Of a stretch of 64,000 nucleotides of DNA, positions 39,230 to 51,200 are shown in pieces; position 1 is the first letter of the stretch; each line of letters begins with the position of its first letter. The position numbers and the translations under genes are program-made. The DNA is from Membranipora membranacea. Taxonomy: Eukaryota > Bryozoa > Gymnolaemata > Cheilostomatida > Membraniporidae. Where the stretch lies: NCBI GenBank assembly GCA_914767715.1, contig OU612072.1, forward strand, positions 4,712,001 through 4,776,000, given 5' to 3'. The notes under the pieces are model-generated. The model worked only from the letters and a program-made list of their open reading frames with translations, ran no database searches and was not told the DNA's origin.

Positions 39230-42200
39230 TTAAATTCTACATTGAGAGTTAGAGTTTTGGCGATAAGTGCATCCACAGTTTACCACAGAGAATACGAGAC
39301 CTCGCTGACACTGGAACACTCTGGAGTTAGGGTACATTACGTACTGTGTACAGTCTGTGTTAGGTATAATCTGAAACTCTGGAGCTCCGAAAGGCTTACA
39401 CCAGGAGTAACCATCGCTCGCTATTCCTGAAAAACAAAGCAAAAATCAATATTAACAGTTTGTCCGGAGCTTATCAGTAGTGGGGAGCAATTCCAAATGC
39501 AGGTAAACAGGATACTGTACTGAGTACAGACCTATTCTTAAATTGCACATTGTCACCGATATCGATTTATATCGCTAGAGCAACACCGTATGTGATTGTT
39601 AAAAACCTGATATGCAGGTTTTGACCACCAATACAGGTATCTTAACAAAGGCTTTTTCATTGTTACAAGTCAGAACTGCAAAGGTTGATCAGATTTCAAT
39701 GGCATTAAATTTTAGAGGTCCTAACTGCAAGGTTTTCATGACCATATAGCTAGTTAGATTCATGAAACTTCTGCTGTTACTCTGTTATGATGGCAGTAGC
39801 TTGCTTTAAACCATGTTATAGCAGGCAGCGATGTACAGCAGGCACAAAGATGTAAGACCATTGGATTCCAAATATGGTACAAGGTGCACCAGAATGACTT
39901 AGCCTTATTGTCACAGGCCCCATTTTTAGATAGGCTAGGGCTGGATGGACCGCATCATTAAAAACAATTCATGAAGCATAGCAAGCATGGCGAAACAGTT
40001 AATGAATCTCACCTGGGGGAGACTGATTAGGGAAGGAGGGCAGGTTATTTCCTATGTTGCCAGGTGGCCAAAGGTTTAGAGAGGGAGGTTTGGAGGTTGT
40101 CCACCCCTGTGTATTAGTATGAAATCTAGCTTCGGTAGTGGTATGTTGCCAGGAAGGTCGGGGTGAGGGACGCTGTCTCCATGGGTTTCTCGGTCTTGAT
40201 GTTGTGGTTGGTGGTGGAGGCGGTGGTGGCGTAAAGACCCGTGTTGACGATGTGAAAGCCCAGCTGGCTGTGTAGCCTGAATTGTCAGCTGACTGGGGAG
40301 CAGGAGCAGCAAATTTATGGTTTTCGTCTTGCAGAGGGATGATTGGTATTGTTGGTATGATGGGAATTTCCATCTCTGGTGGTCCCGGTATAGGAGGTAA
40401 GGCTGGGATTGGTAGTACCGGTAGTAATGGAGAAGGCGACGCCTGCAGATCCGGGTTTTGGTTGTCGTCAAGAGGCGGTACAGATGATGGCGCAATCGCG
40501 TCTGTCCGCATCAGTGGGGGATTTTGATGGTTCAGAAGAGGCGTCTGAATAGCCTGGAATATATCCATGGGAATACTAGCCGCCGGTGTGATGATCCTAC
40601 TCAGTCTGCGACACGGTGTCCATAAACTCACAGAACCATCTGGGTTCTCTGCACCAACAGCCAAACTGTAAACAAGTAGTAGGCGGACATTGACAATGAT
40701 TGATTTTGAAAATGTGGTTGTGAGAATCGGTCAAAAATGTGTAAACATTGGCTATGTGCCATCAAGGAGTTGGTGCCATCAAGGTATGTATACAAATAAT
40801 GCAGCTAGCACCTCATGTGACGGAATGTGGCATACAAAGTTCATGTTTCTGCGTTTACCATGTCATCATTACAAGTGCCAAATTTCCCGTCCCTGGACCC
40901 TCCCACCAGATCAAACAATGCATTCTAATTTATTATCATAATCCTCATTTTACTTATTGCTGGCATTTTGATCGAAAATATTTCTCATCATGTCTGGCCG
41001 GATCATTGAAATGTATCATTGATGTTCCTCGGAGTTGGAAGACACTCTTTGGTTGTATGCTTTTGAAAAAGACACTAACTCCATGATTCATAACCCAACT
41101 TAACGGCACATCAATGAACTCAATGAAGCACATTGGGTACAAACCAGCCGTGTAAGGTTTGATTTTTTACTGTCCCAACACTTTTGAAGTCGTTTTATTG
41201 CATCTCTATTCATCACAAAAGTAACTTGGTCAAATTTACGAGCACACCTATTTAATTCCACCCCTAGGAAGACACTGATAATTGCTCCAAATTTGACCAA
41301 TTTGCTGGAATATCTTACAATGCTATGTCTATGATAAAAATTAGGCCTTGGAGTGCTACAACAGTTTTGCCTTGTTTTTCAAGCAATGTCAACAGTCAGA
41401 AAAAAAGATGTTTGTTAATATAACCATAGACTTAATATACTATATACTATATATTAAGACTATGAATATAACTTATAGATGGAGGAATCTGTCATCCGCA
41501 GACTTCCGAGCCCGAAGACTTACCTAATGAACAGCGAGCCCACATCCCGATTAGGAGGCATCCATGTGAATAGGCGGGCGTTTGAGCTGAAGGGGTTTCT
41601 CGGGTTGTGTGTTATCATCGTATTGTCCCTACATATGTTATCCCCAGAAGTGAATGTCCCCGCCGGTGTCCCCATGATATCCGTGATCTCCACATTGTAA
41701 TACTTGAATGGTAGTACGCTGTTATCTGGGACTAGTGTCACTGGAAAAGAAAAAGTAGCTGGTTTATTTTTCGAATTAACTGACCATAGGTCTGTTACAT
41801 ACTGACACACTCTAAGCATGAAGAACACTCTGTACCTATTAATCGGAAATTATGAATGATATTTGGCGAGTGGGAAGAAAGAGCAAGGAGAGGAGTGACA
41901 CCAGCTAGCTACAGGATATATGATATCATTCATCTTCTTGTCAAAATTTCAGTTAAGCAGAGGGGAACTTGCTTTCTGGGCTTAGTATTAACCAGAGTAT
42001 CCCCTGCTTAAAATACTCAGAGAGTTTTTCTTTATGAAACACCTGATTAAAAACTGAGCTATAAGCTTTGAAAAAAAAGAGCGAAACAGCGCAACTTTAA
42101 TCAGACCTGCGTGGTCATGACACATAATCGCATTAAATGTACACAATCATGGTTTAATCTCAGTCTTATCATCAAAAACTTGAGAAAAGAATATCAGAAA

Positions 42201-44857
42201 GGTGATAATCGAGGTAATCCCCTAATCATCTGATTATAGGATTAATTAAATTCACAAACCGCTTAGAGCTGATACCATAAGATTGCTTCAGCTTATTACC
42301 CACATTGATACCCAATGAAGGGATTGATACACCAGTGTTTCAGTATTTTGCTGGCACAAACAGCATTATTTTTAGTCAATGGATTAGGACGCTGTCAAGT
42401 CCCAAATAGCTAGTAATCTGTTTAAAGGCTTATGTGAGGTGTCGGTATAAGAACGACTCAGAACTAGCGGAAAACTGCACACTTTGTAATAATATTCCAA
42501 ATCAGTAATACATCATTTCTGTTAGCAAAAATTAACAATGGCAATACACTTTTTTTTGTAGGGACCGACCGCAAGTGAGTTTTCATTGCCTACAAGTTAA
42601 ACTGTCATGCTTGACAAATTGATAGGGTGCATATTAAGTTTAACGGGCTTAAATTTCAAGCAGAAAGAGGGAACGCCCATATATGGCACTAAAAATACCA
42701 CCTCTGTAACGTTTATCAGTACCATCTGTCCTCAGTTTCTGCTACGGCTCTTTGATTTATGAATATGAATGGGCAATTTATGATTCCTGTAAAACTGTTG
42801 GAAGGCAGCCAAGACAGGCATTCCAGGGACAACCCATAGTGTTCATCGTATGTCGCAATGTCACATAATAACCATCTACCATTGCATACTTTAGTCGTGG
42901 TCAAACAAGTAAATCGGGTACATCATCAATTAATCATCGGAAGTACTGCAGTCCATGCCATGTTTGCTTCTCCACCCTCATGAGAAATGATCAATCAAAA
43001 CTTTTTGTATTTTTATATTGTGTAGAAGGCCTATGTAATATTCTGTGATATAATGAGACCGCAAAATTGTACCAATGTCTCTTCAGAACCTCATTACCTC
43101 TCGGGAGTGGTTGACATCAGAGCCAAGCATCACGGCTCAGTGTTTTATTGCCTCTTACATCGGGAGGAAAGGAGCCTCATCAAAAATCAAGTTCAGTGTT
43201 ATACGACATGAGGTAGGCTTAAGTGTTTAAGTATAAGTAGGCTGACCAAAGGTAAATAGGAAGTTGCAAGATGCTGTCGGTACAGTATCTTCTATAGACC
43301 TGGATGATGAGCTGACGCAATCTGTTAGTGAGCTTGCTATTCACTGCCAGGCAATTGCTATGGCAAGAGAAGAGGGTTTAAGTTCCACTAGGGGAGAATT
43401 CTTGATTGATTGTTCCAGCCCAAGCACTTTCAGGCATATATACTTCCATCTTGATATATAGTTTGTCAATGATGATAAGCTTATATAACCTTGACATAAC
43501 TATCTACGGATATTGGAGAGGCATATTGTGGTAGGTGAGGTGCCGAATGGCCTTCACTTGAATTTTAATGAGCTGGAAGACCAGACAAATTAGGATAAGA
43601 CCACTCTTATTCAATGAGCCTTGAAAGCTCAGCAATTATATGGCAAAGGTTCTCAATCGGATTAGAGTTATTGCAAAGTAGGAAATTGCTTGTTGCGAGC
43701 AGCTTGATGATATGGGCATTATAATCTAAATGAGGCCTTTTCTTAGATAAACTTAATGTTCTCACCAGATAAAATGTTATCATATTCTCAGGAGTCTGGT
43801 GAGAAGACCTCACACAACTGATACATTTAAATCTTGAACATGTAGCAGGAAAAAGCTGTAAAAGTTCCTCTCTGCAGGTAACATGTGAACTAGAGTTAAT
43901 CTTCTGTCAGTCTGATATACAAAATCAGAACATTAAATAAATTGAGGGAGTACATCTGTCAATGGATTTAATCAACAATAGTACCATCACTCATGGCAAG
44001 AGATTCATAAATTATAAGTACACCACCATGAAAGTAGAGGGGAGGTAGAGGAAGTCTTTGGTTGAAGAGTAATGGTTTCATTAGCGGAAATGATTTGAAG
44101 CCTATAGGTGTAAAAGGAGGGAGAACACATAGTAAATGTCTTTGGTTTTGTATATTATCTCTTGCTGGATAAACCAATGATCGACAGACATTGGATCTCC
44201 TGTCTAACTGATAGTGTTGTGAGAAAAATCAGGATAAAAATTTGAATAGCAAAAATGTCAGACTATTATCCATCTTCTCAGACATACATGGGGGAATTGT
44301 GTCAGTAGGCAATAAATACAGCGCAGTGCAAAATAATGGGTGAAATGAGGTATTAATCCATTTCGAACCTCTAACTTGAAAGGTGCAACTTGCACACACG
44401 CTATCTAACATAATGGAAGAAACGCTTCGTATTCTTTAGACACACCAAGTTCCATGCACTAGAAGATACAACTTGAAAAGAGTTACCCTATAATTCAGTT
44501 AGGTGGGATAGCCAGCACCAGTTTTCACTAGCTGATGTGGAAGCTTGTATATAAATTAAGAGGTAGAGTAAATCTTGGTTAGTAATAAATTTAGCTATAT
44601 CAAGCTTATTTAATGTGGCCAACATTTCCTTCTGTGAATACTTTAGTCTTCTAAGATATGACAGAATACTTACTCGTTAGAGGTACGCCTGGTTGGTACA
44701 CATAAGAAGAGAGTATCATCACAGAGTACGGACATATCGTCTCCCTCCTGCCCTGTAGAGAGGACACCAGGGGGCAGTCATTAGCTTGTGCCAAGGTGAA
44801 GAATAATCCAAGCATTGTCAGTATCCATTGTGAGTTGTTTTGACGTCCAAAATACAT
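39230..44857 (-). CDS. Secreted Reeler-domain protein with Pro-rich stalk and chitin-binding-like C-terminus, 4 exons, 416 aa
   Basis: Exons: 44857-44674, 41740-41524, 40665-40013, 39426-39230, all in phase. Residues 1-26 form a signal peptide (LTMLGLFFTLAQA). Residues about 27-150 resemble a Reeler domain: YVYQPGVPLTMTLVPD, then GTFTSGDNICRDNTMITHNP and LFTWMPPNRDVGSLFIR, the usual pattern of a G-F stretch, Cys, TH, and W-P. Residues about 170-350 are a Pro/Thr-rich low-complexity stalk with a run of seven prolines. The last exon carries six cysteines in a C-x15-C-x13-C-x10-C-x-C-x9-C pattern with aromatic residues between (GYSWCKPFG, TDCTQYVMY, GLVFSVVNCGC), like a peritrophin-type (CBM14) chitin-binding fold, though the last spacings are unusual. 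It probably acts outside the cell, in matrix, mucus or defence. No catalytic residues are seen. Confidence 0.88.
41427..41465. repeat. Short AT-rich hairpin
   Basis: CATAGACTTAATATA pairs with TATATTAAGACTATG (one mismatch) around a TA-rich loop. It lies just downstream of exon 2 of the Reeler gene (minus strand), inside the intron. Confidence 0.8.
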
Positions 44858-47800
44858 TGTTTGTGAATTAAAAAGGAGTGGGATGACGGTATCAAATGTG
44901 TCTGCAATCTCAAACCGAAGAGTAGAGTCTTTTGAGAACTATATCCCAATTCCGTTGATGGACATGCTTGCAGCAACTTTAAATATAGTCCTGATGACTA
45001 TATAAATTGGACGCCTTTTCAGATGCTCAACTTCACTATCCTGTCCAGACGACCGCTTTTTTGAACTATTTCTCTGCTACAGACCAAAAAGAGCTTGTTA
45101 ATCTGAAGAATTATAAAATCACAGCTGATTGTTTTGGTGGTTGGTGAGGTTCCTGTCCTTAGAATCAGCTGAATCTATTATCCGTCTCAAGTAGAGTCTC
45201 TGAAGGAGTATGACGAGTTGAGATTAGATGTGAGGAGATGATGGGATGAGCTGGAGACGTGATCAGAGTAATAACACAGTGATTACTCAACAAGATTATT
45301 GACAATGAGCCATAAACCAGAATTATTGAAGACTTTATATCAAGACAGTCTAATCTATGACGTAGAGACATAACTCCCAGATAAAATGCTAACGTGTTAC
45401 TATCACCAGTGAGAAACGCAGAGAAAAGAGACGTCATTGGCTTGTCAAATTGTAACCAAGTTTGAGTGGTCAAACCTGGTTAGGTTCATAAAACCTATCA
45501 CACGGACTGAATATTCTCCAGGCAGAGATACACATGATTATGACCTATGACCTTACACTTCTGGTCCGTGGCAAAGTGACTGTGTAAAGATATAATGACA
45601 AGAGAACTTCAAAACTTATCACCAGCAGGTATTAGAGATCGTACAGTAACAAACTAAGACAATAATTCCATAATCTCAGCGCTTCAAATGTCTTGGTTTA
45701 ATTTCCGAAGAGTGTCCATAAAATCTTATGGGACACATCCATGTACACGATTAACATGGTACGGCACTCTATCCTGAAAACCATACAAAAGTAATCGTTA
45801 TATGATTCGGCTGCTACCATAAAAGGATGATTTCTTTAATACTCGTTATTAATAAAACAGGTAAAATAGGAAGGTAGTGTCAACCACAGGAAATGAACTG
45901 ATATCATCAGATGTTATCGATTTGGTGGACATTCATACTTATGTTTGGGGATATGGGTGATACAATCTTAGAGTTTGCATCAGTAATCGGTGATTCTGGT
46001 GTTTAGGAAGATGGGTGATACCATAGACAGTTGCGTGCTGTGTCTATGGGCGATACTATCACACACTCAGTACTCACTGTTTTACCGAACAGGACATCAA
46101 GTCACCGGCATATACTAAGTCTCACCTTACCATAATAACTGTTCATCTACGATAATAAATTTCAGTAAATTACCTCTCAACAAAGCATAAAAAGACCAGT
46201 AGAGATGATGATTGTCTCACCACATAGGTTTACAGCAAAGTAACCACACAGACAATAAATACTGGTCATAGTTGGTGGATTATCCCACTAAGGACACTTC
46301 CAATGGCACAGCCAATATGGGTTAAGCCATAACTCTGCCTCCAACATTTATCGCTACTCAAGACCAGCCCCTCTACTGCTCTGGTCAAGACAAGCTTCTG
46401 GTCACTGCATACCTCATTTAGTCAATAATGGTCATCGAGCAACTCATAGATTCTCTTGCTGTGACCCTTCAGGCTGGCAATAATAGAAAGGTAAAATGAG
46501 CTCAGAAGAGCCGGGAATCTCATGAGGATTGCGGAAGCCTCTCTCAATTCTGGATTCTACGAATTGGGAGACCAGTTAAAATTCGAGTACCCCTAAATGT
46601 TATGTATGAGAATTAGCAAGTTCCCGAACTTGAGGTAGTGTCAAGTAGGGAGAGCCGGGAATCTCAAATCTTGATCGCGGAAGCCTCTCTAAATGGTTTA
46701 ATTCCACGAAGTGGAAAACCAGTTAAAATTTGAGTACTCTTGTCATGCGTTAGGAAGTTCCCATTATGAATAGCACTCACACTCTGGATAAACCACCTGT
46801 CATGTAGAAATCCAAATTTCGCAATGAGGTTCCAGATCTAGTTGACTTTATTCCCAATCATTCAAGTTTGATAATCATTATATGCAGGTGCAATCCAGCA
46901 TTCTGGGGCCTTTGAGTACTCTTGGTACTCTGACAACTCAATTCTTGTTGTGTTAACACCCATTGAAGACAAGACAATTGTTATACATCACCTTTATTTC
47001 AGATCAATCACATCGTGGCTACTTAAGTGGGGTTCCAATGGTTTAAGCAAAAGTTCCCTGTCACCAGTTTTTATGGTCACAGCTTGGCAAGAGTCCGCTG
47101 ATAGTCCCCAGATAATCCATGATTAATCACAAGTTAATCCATCAAATAACCTGATAGCGTATATACCACTAGACAACAACAACTAAACTCTAACCATCAA
47201 ACTAGCTCATCATATGTAAGATTAGGATTATCCAGATACGGATTAGTGGATTAGTTAATCCTTCGCATGGGGGTCATAATATCACAATAAAGACACTAAT
47301 GACTATTAGTAGAGACCACTTGATTGTTTTTCTGCTGCCTCGTACCAGGAAACAGATGAATGAGATCACTTTAGTCCTCGATCGATCCTGGCACCACCAA
47401 ACTCTACCAGATACCAGCAGCTGTGGACCCAGTGATTCAATGTACACTGATGACGTGATATACTATTGTGCATGTATATCTCCTATCGATAGAGAATGAA
47501 CTATTTCACTTAGCATCAGTACCATCACAAGGAATTTGGTGTGACGACCCGAGTTCAATTTTACTAATTAGGGGCGGGTGCATGCTAGGAAGTCTTTCTA
47601 AATTGCCTCCAATGATCAGAGATACACATGATAATCGTGTAGTCTCGATGTCAATGTGGATTCAATGTACAATCATCCCTGGGAGTTTGGGACATATGTC
47701 CTGATCATACATACTATTAAATACCAATAAAAAATGGCATATTTCCAATTCCTATGTTCCAATAAAGGTAATTAGCTTTTTCTAAATTGCAAAACCAATG

Positions 47801-48257
47801 TTTAATTAACTTTTTTACCTATATTTGGAATTAATAAAAAGAATTCTGGGGCATTTTTCTATTTACAAAGTTCGGTAAAAAAAGAAATTCAGACAATATA
47901 CCAAATCTGACAGCCAAATAATTTACAAGATTGCTTCTTCACACCAAAAATTACCGGTGCACTCTGTTAAAATGAGTAAAGAAGATTAATCCAAGGACTG
48001 ATTAATAAGATACAATACTTAGCACAGTCATGTGGCCAACCATAGCAACTTCTGAGTCATTTCCACCAGATCATTCGACACAAAATCAAACTACAACCAC
48101 AACTGGATGGCTTGATGAAAATCTACAATCTGTACCATTAGTTATATAAGAACTACCCAGTAAAACTAGGGCATGTAAAGTCTCTATTTATGGGAGTGTT
48201 GTAACTGTACATATATAATAACACCAGAGACTGTATGTAAATCTATGATCTCTGATA
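44858..48257. other. Intergenic region between Reeler gene and PAF1
   Basis: No gene supported. The 102-codon minus frame at 45165-45473 is compositionally protein-like but has no start context, domain or splice partner that I can defend. A 144-bp-spaced duplication lies at 46508-46740. Confidence 0.45.
46508..46740 (+). repeat. Diverged tandem duplication, about 87 bp copies at 144 bp spacing
   Basis: GAGCCGGGAATCTCA...GCGGAAGCCTCTCT...ACCAGTTAAAATT(C/T)GAGTAC occurs twice, starting at 46508 and 46652. Each copy holds a different inner stem: CTCTCAATTC with GAATTGGGAG in the first, and GGTTTAATTCCAC with GTGGAAAACC in the second. Both stems sit at the same place in the unit. Confidence 0.8.
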
Positions 48258-51200
48258 TTAATCCGAGTCCGAGTCGCTGCCGAAGATCTCAGCCTCGTCA
48301 GCGCCTTTCTTCTCTTTATCCGAGTCAGATCCGCTACCGGCAGCAGCTGTGGCTCGTTTAGATTTACCTCCCTCGTCCTCGCTGTCTGATGAGGAATCAC
48401 TGGATGAGCTGTAAGTAGGAGCGTAACAGGTGCACTATGAGCAAAGACGCGCTAAATGTCAAAGTATCATAGAAATGATTGACTTTACTATAAACTATCT
48501 CACTATACTCCATCAAGGGTTAACCAGGGGATGGCAATTTCTAATTTATTCATGATCTATACTACTCACCCTTGTAACATTTATTATTTGTCCATCTTGA
48601 ATAATCTCGGCATTGAATAAGAGTGATGACAATGATTGATGGTCAAAATTAACTAAGCAATGCCAAGATTAAAATTATTTTCCTATGTAGTTGAGAATTT
48701 CTGCATTTCTGAATATCTCCATTGTTGATCATAGTCCCAAAAAAAAGCTTGCAGGTAAAAAGCCAAATGAATTATTTTAGCAAATTGAGAGCAGATAACT
48801 CCAAATTTATACAGCCCATTGTTTTTTATATGAGTTTGAATCCACTTGAAAAGTATATAAAAGTGGTTCAATAATGTGAGTGGCACTTAGGTGAGTTGGG
48901 GGAGTCTATTTTACACACCCATGCAGAAAACTTCATTCAGTCAAATGAATTTAAGCTTTATATATACCACTTTCCCATCCCCCTATCAATCCTTGACCCA
49001 GTATAGTATTATTCACATTTCTTTCTATTTCTATCTATGACAACTTTTTTCTGCAGCCAAGAGAAGGACGTCAGAAATAGCTGATATTGAGTTTTAGAGG
49101 CTGTGAGCACATTCTATTGGCAAATCTTTGGACTCTTTCAGAGTTTACCCAGCCCTGGTCTTACTCATTGTGGGTCATAGTGTTTATGACTACTGGTATG
49201 CAAGTTTAGACATACCAGAAGATTTTATTGGGTTCTTGTACCAAGAAAGAGAGAGCAGGGCTAAATAGGAGGCATATTTGTGGTAACCATTAACCGCGCC
49301 CTTTTCCAGCACACGACTTGCACACACAGACACCAACATCAATTGAATGACTACGTGCCCAAAATAAGGGAGATTCAAGGCAAGGATACATTACTGGTTA
49401 TGGCCAGGCATGTGCCGGTTGCTTTAGTACCTCTCCGGGACGAATACCAGCAACGAAATAAAAAAGATACTTGTTACAACTTTAATTAAATCTGGTTACA
49501 CAGAATCTGGACATTTGGTGTTGGACAGAAAGTTGTAGGCAAAAACCTCTGTTGCTATCAACTAAGCCTTTGTATGTGACTCATACTGAAAAAAATGTTA
49601 TTAACATGTCTATAATTTGTAAATATTCCAAAATCCCAAGTCAATTTTTTCTTATGATTACTACGGTTAATTCCAATGTGTTGCCCTGTTTGACAACGGC
49701 CAAATAGGTGCATTAAAAATCTAACTTTTTGACTTTGAATGGAGTACATGATTCTATGAATATATATCATGAGTGACAAAAAATAGAACTATTTTTTGAC
49801 GACTATGAAATTGAGTTGTCTAGAGCCCAAATAATTCTATTTGATAGCTCAGCCAATACCTTTGTCAGGTATGTACATCAGCATTTAAATCTACTTACCC
49901 GCTGCCTTCACTGCTACTGCCTGAACTGCTTGACCCACTTCCGCTTCCAGTCTTATCTCCACCTGTTGCAGCTTTCTTTTCGGATTTGTCTCCCTCGTTT
50001 TCATCATCAGATCCAGAATCATTCTGAAAGGGGATAATAAACAAGAGGTGTTAACTGCTGTGAACAATGAGCCTAAGACTAGATGTATGTTTAATCCATA
50101 CTTATAGGTTTATGGTTTAATCTAAAGGAATTTTCAATGCTAAGAGTTTTGTATCTGATTGGAGAAATTAAATAAGGAGTGATAATGTCTATACCAAAAT
50201 AATGTTCGTGGAATTCATAGGAAGAGAGACAAGGAGAGGCAGGTACTTGAGAACCTGACTTTAATCCTCCTGGGAATCCCAAGTTACATTTAGTCTGTGG
50301 GAAATTCGCTAACCCACCTAACCAATATTGAATCGGTTAACAAAATAAACTCAAAACCTATAAATCAAAAAGTTCTCAGAAGGTCATTTAATAATTTTCA
50401 AGGAATAATTTGTGTGTAAAATTCATTTGAATCCGGCTGAAAACACATCAACCAATCTATCATACACACTTGAGGATTTTAATTTGGAGTCAAACACGAT
50501 CCCACATTTTGGGCGCTGCTACTGAGTACCCACTAAATAGGCTTGATAAAATAAGCATGGTTGGGCTCAGTTACTAGATAGCTTATTTTAAATTTTCCCA
50601 TAAAAACTAAAATATAAAATATATCCGCGAATGAGAAAAATTTGGTTGAGATGGAAAAGGAAGGAAGATAAGTTATTAGACCACATTCACACCAATATAT
50701 CTTCGGCAGTGGAGTTTCCACTTCAATTTTTCCAAACTTTTATGCAAATTAAATACCAGTAGGGCCTAGTTGAGGAAGGTTCGGTGGCGGCGTAATAATG
50801 AATGGCACACGCCAGTACCTTACAAATCTAATCTATCACAACGTGGAGATTCGGCTGCCTAACATGGGTAATGTAACTTCCATTTTGTAGGAATGCAATT
50901 ATCTCTTAGTAGTGTGTAATAAAATTGGTACTTAAAACAATATAAAAAAGCTAACTTTCCTGCAGTGATTGACTTGCCAGGGCCGACCACTGCAGTTGGC
51001 CGTATCAGATGGGCGTTATTACTGAACTTCCATGTATGTCTCCACAGCCTGACATAATATTAAAATATGTAGCTTATGTCTGTATGCAGTATATAAGTCT
51101 GGACAATTGGTGGTTTACAAAAGAGAATTTAAATTGATAATTTCTTGACGCCAATTACAATGCTGCTATTTTTGATAATCATGAAATTTTTTTAACTATT

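Noticed and set aside
40282-40527. Gly-rich plus frame and a 139-codon minus frame over the Reeler stalk
   Set aside because: Shadows of the Pro-rich coding exon in other frames.
45165-45473. 102-codon minus frame
   Set aside because: No signal, domain or splice partner; cannot be supported as a gene.
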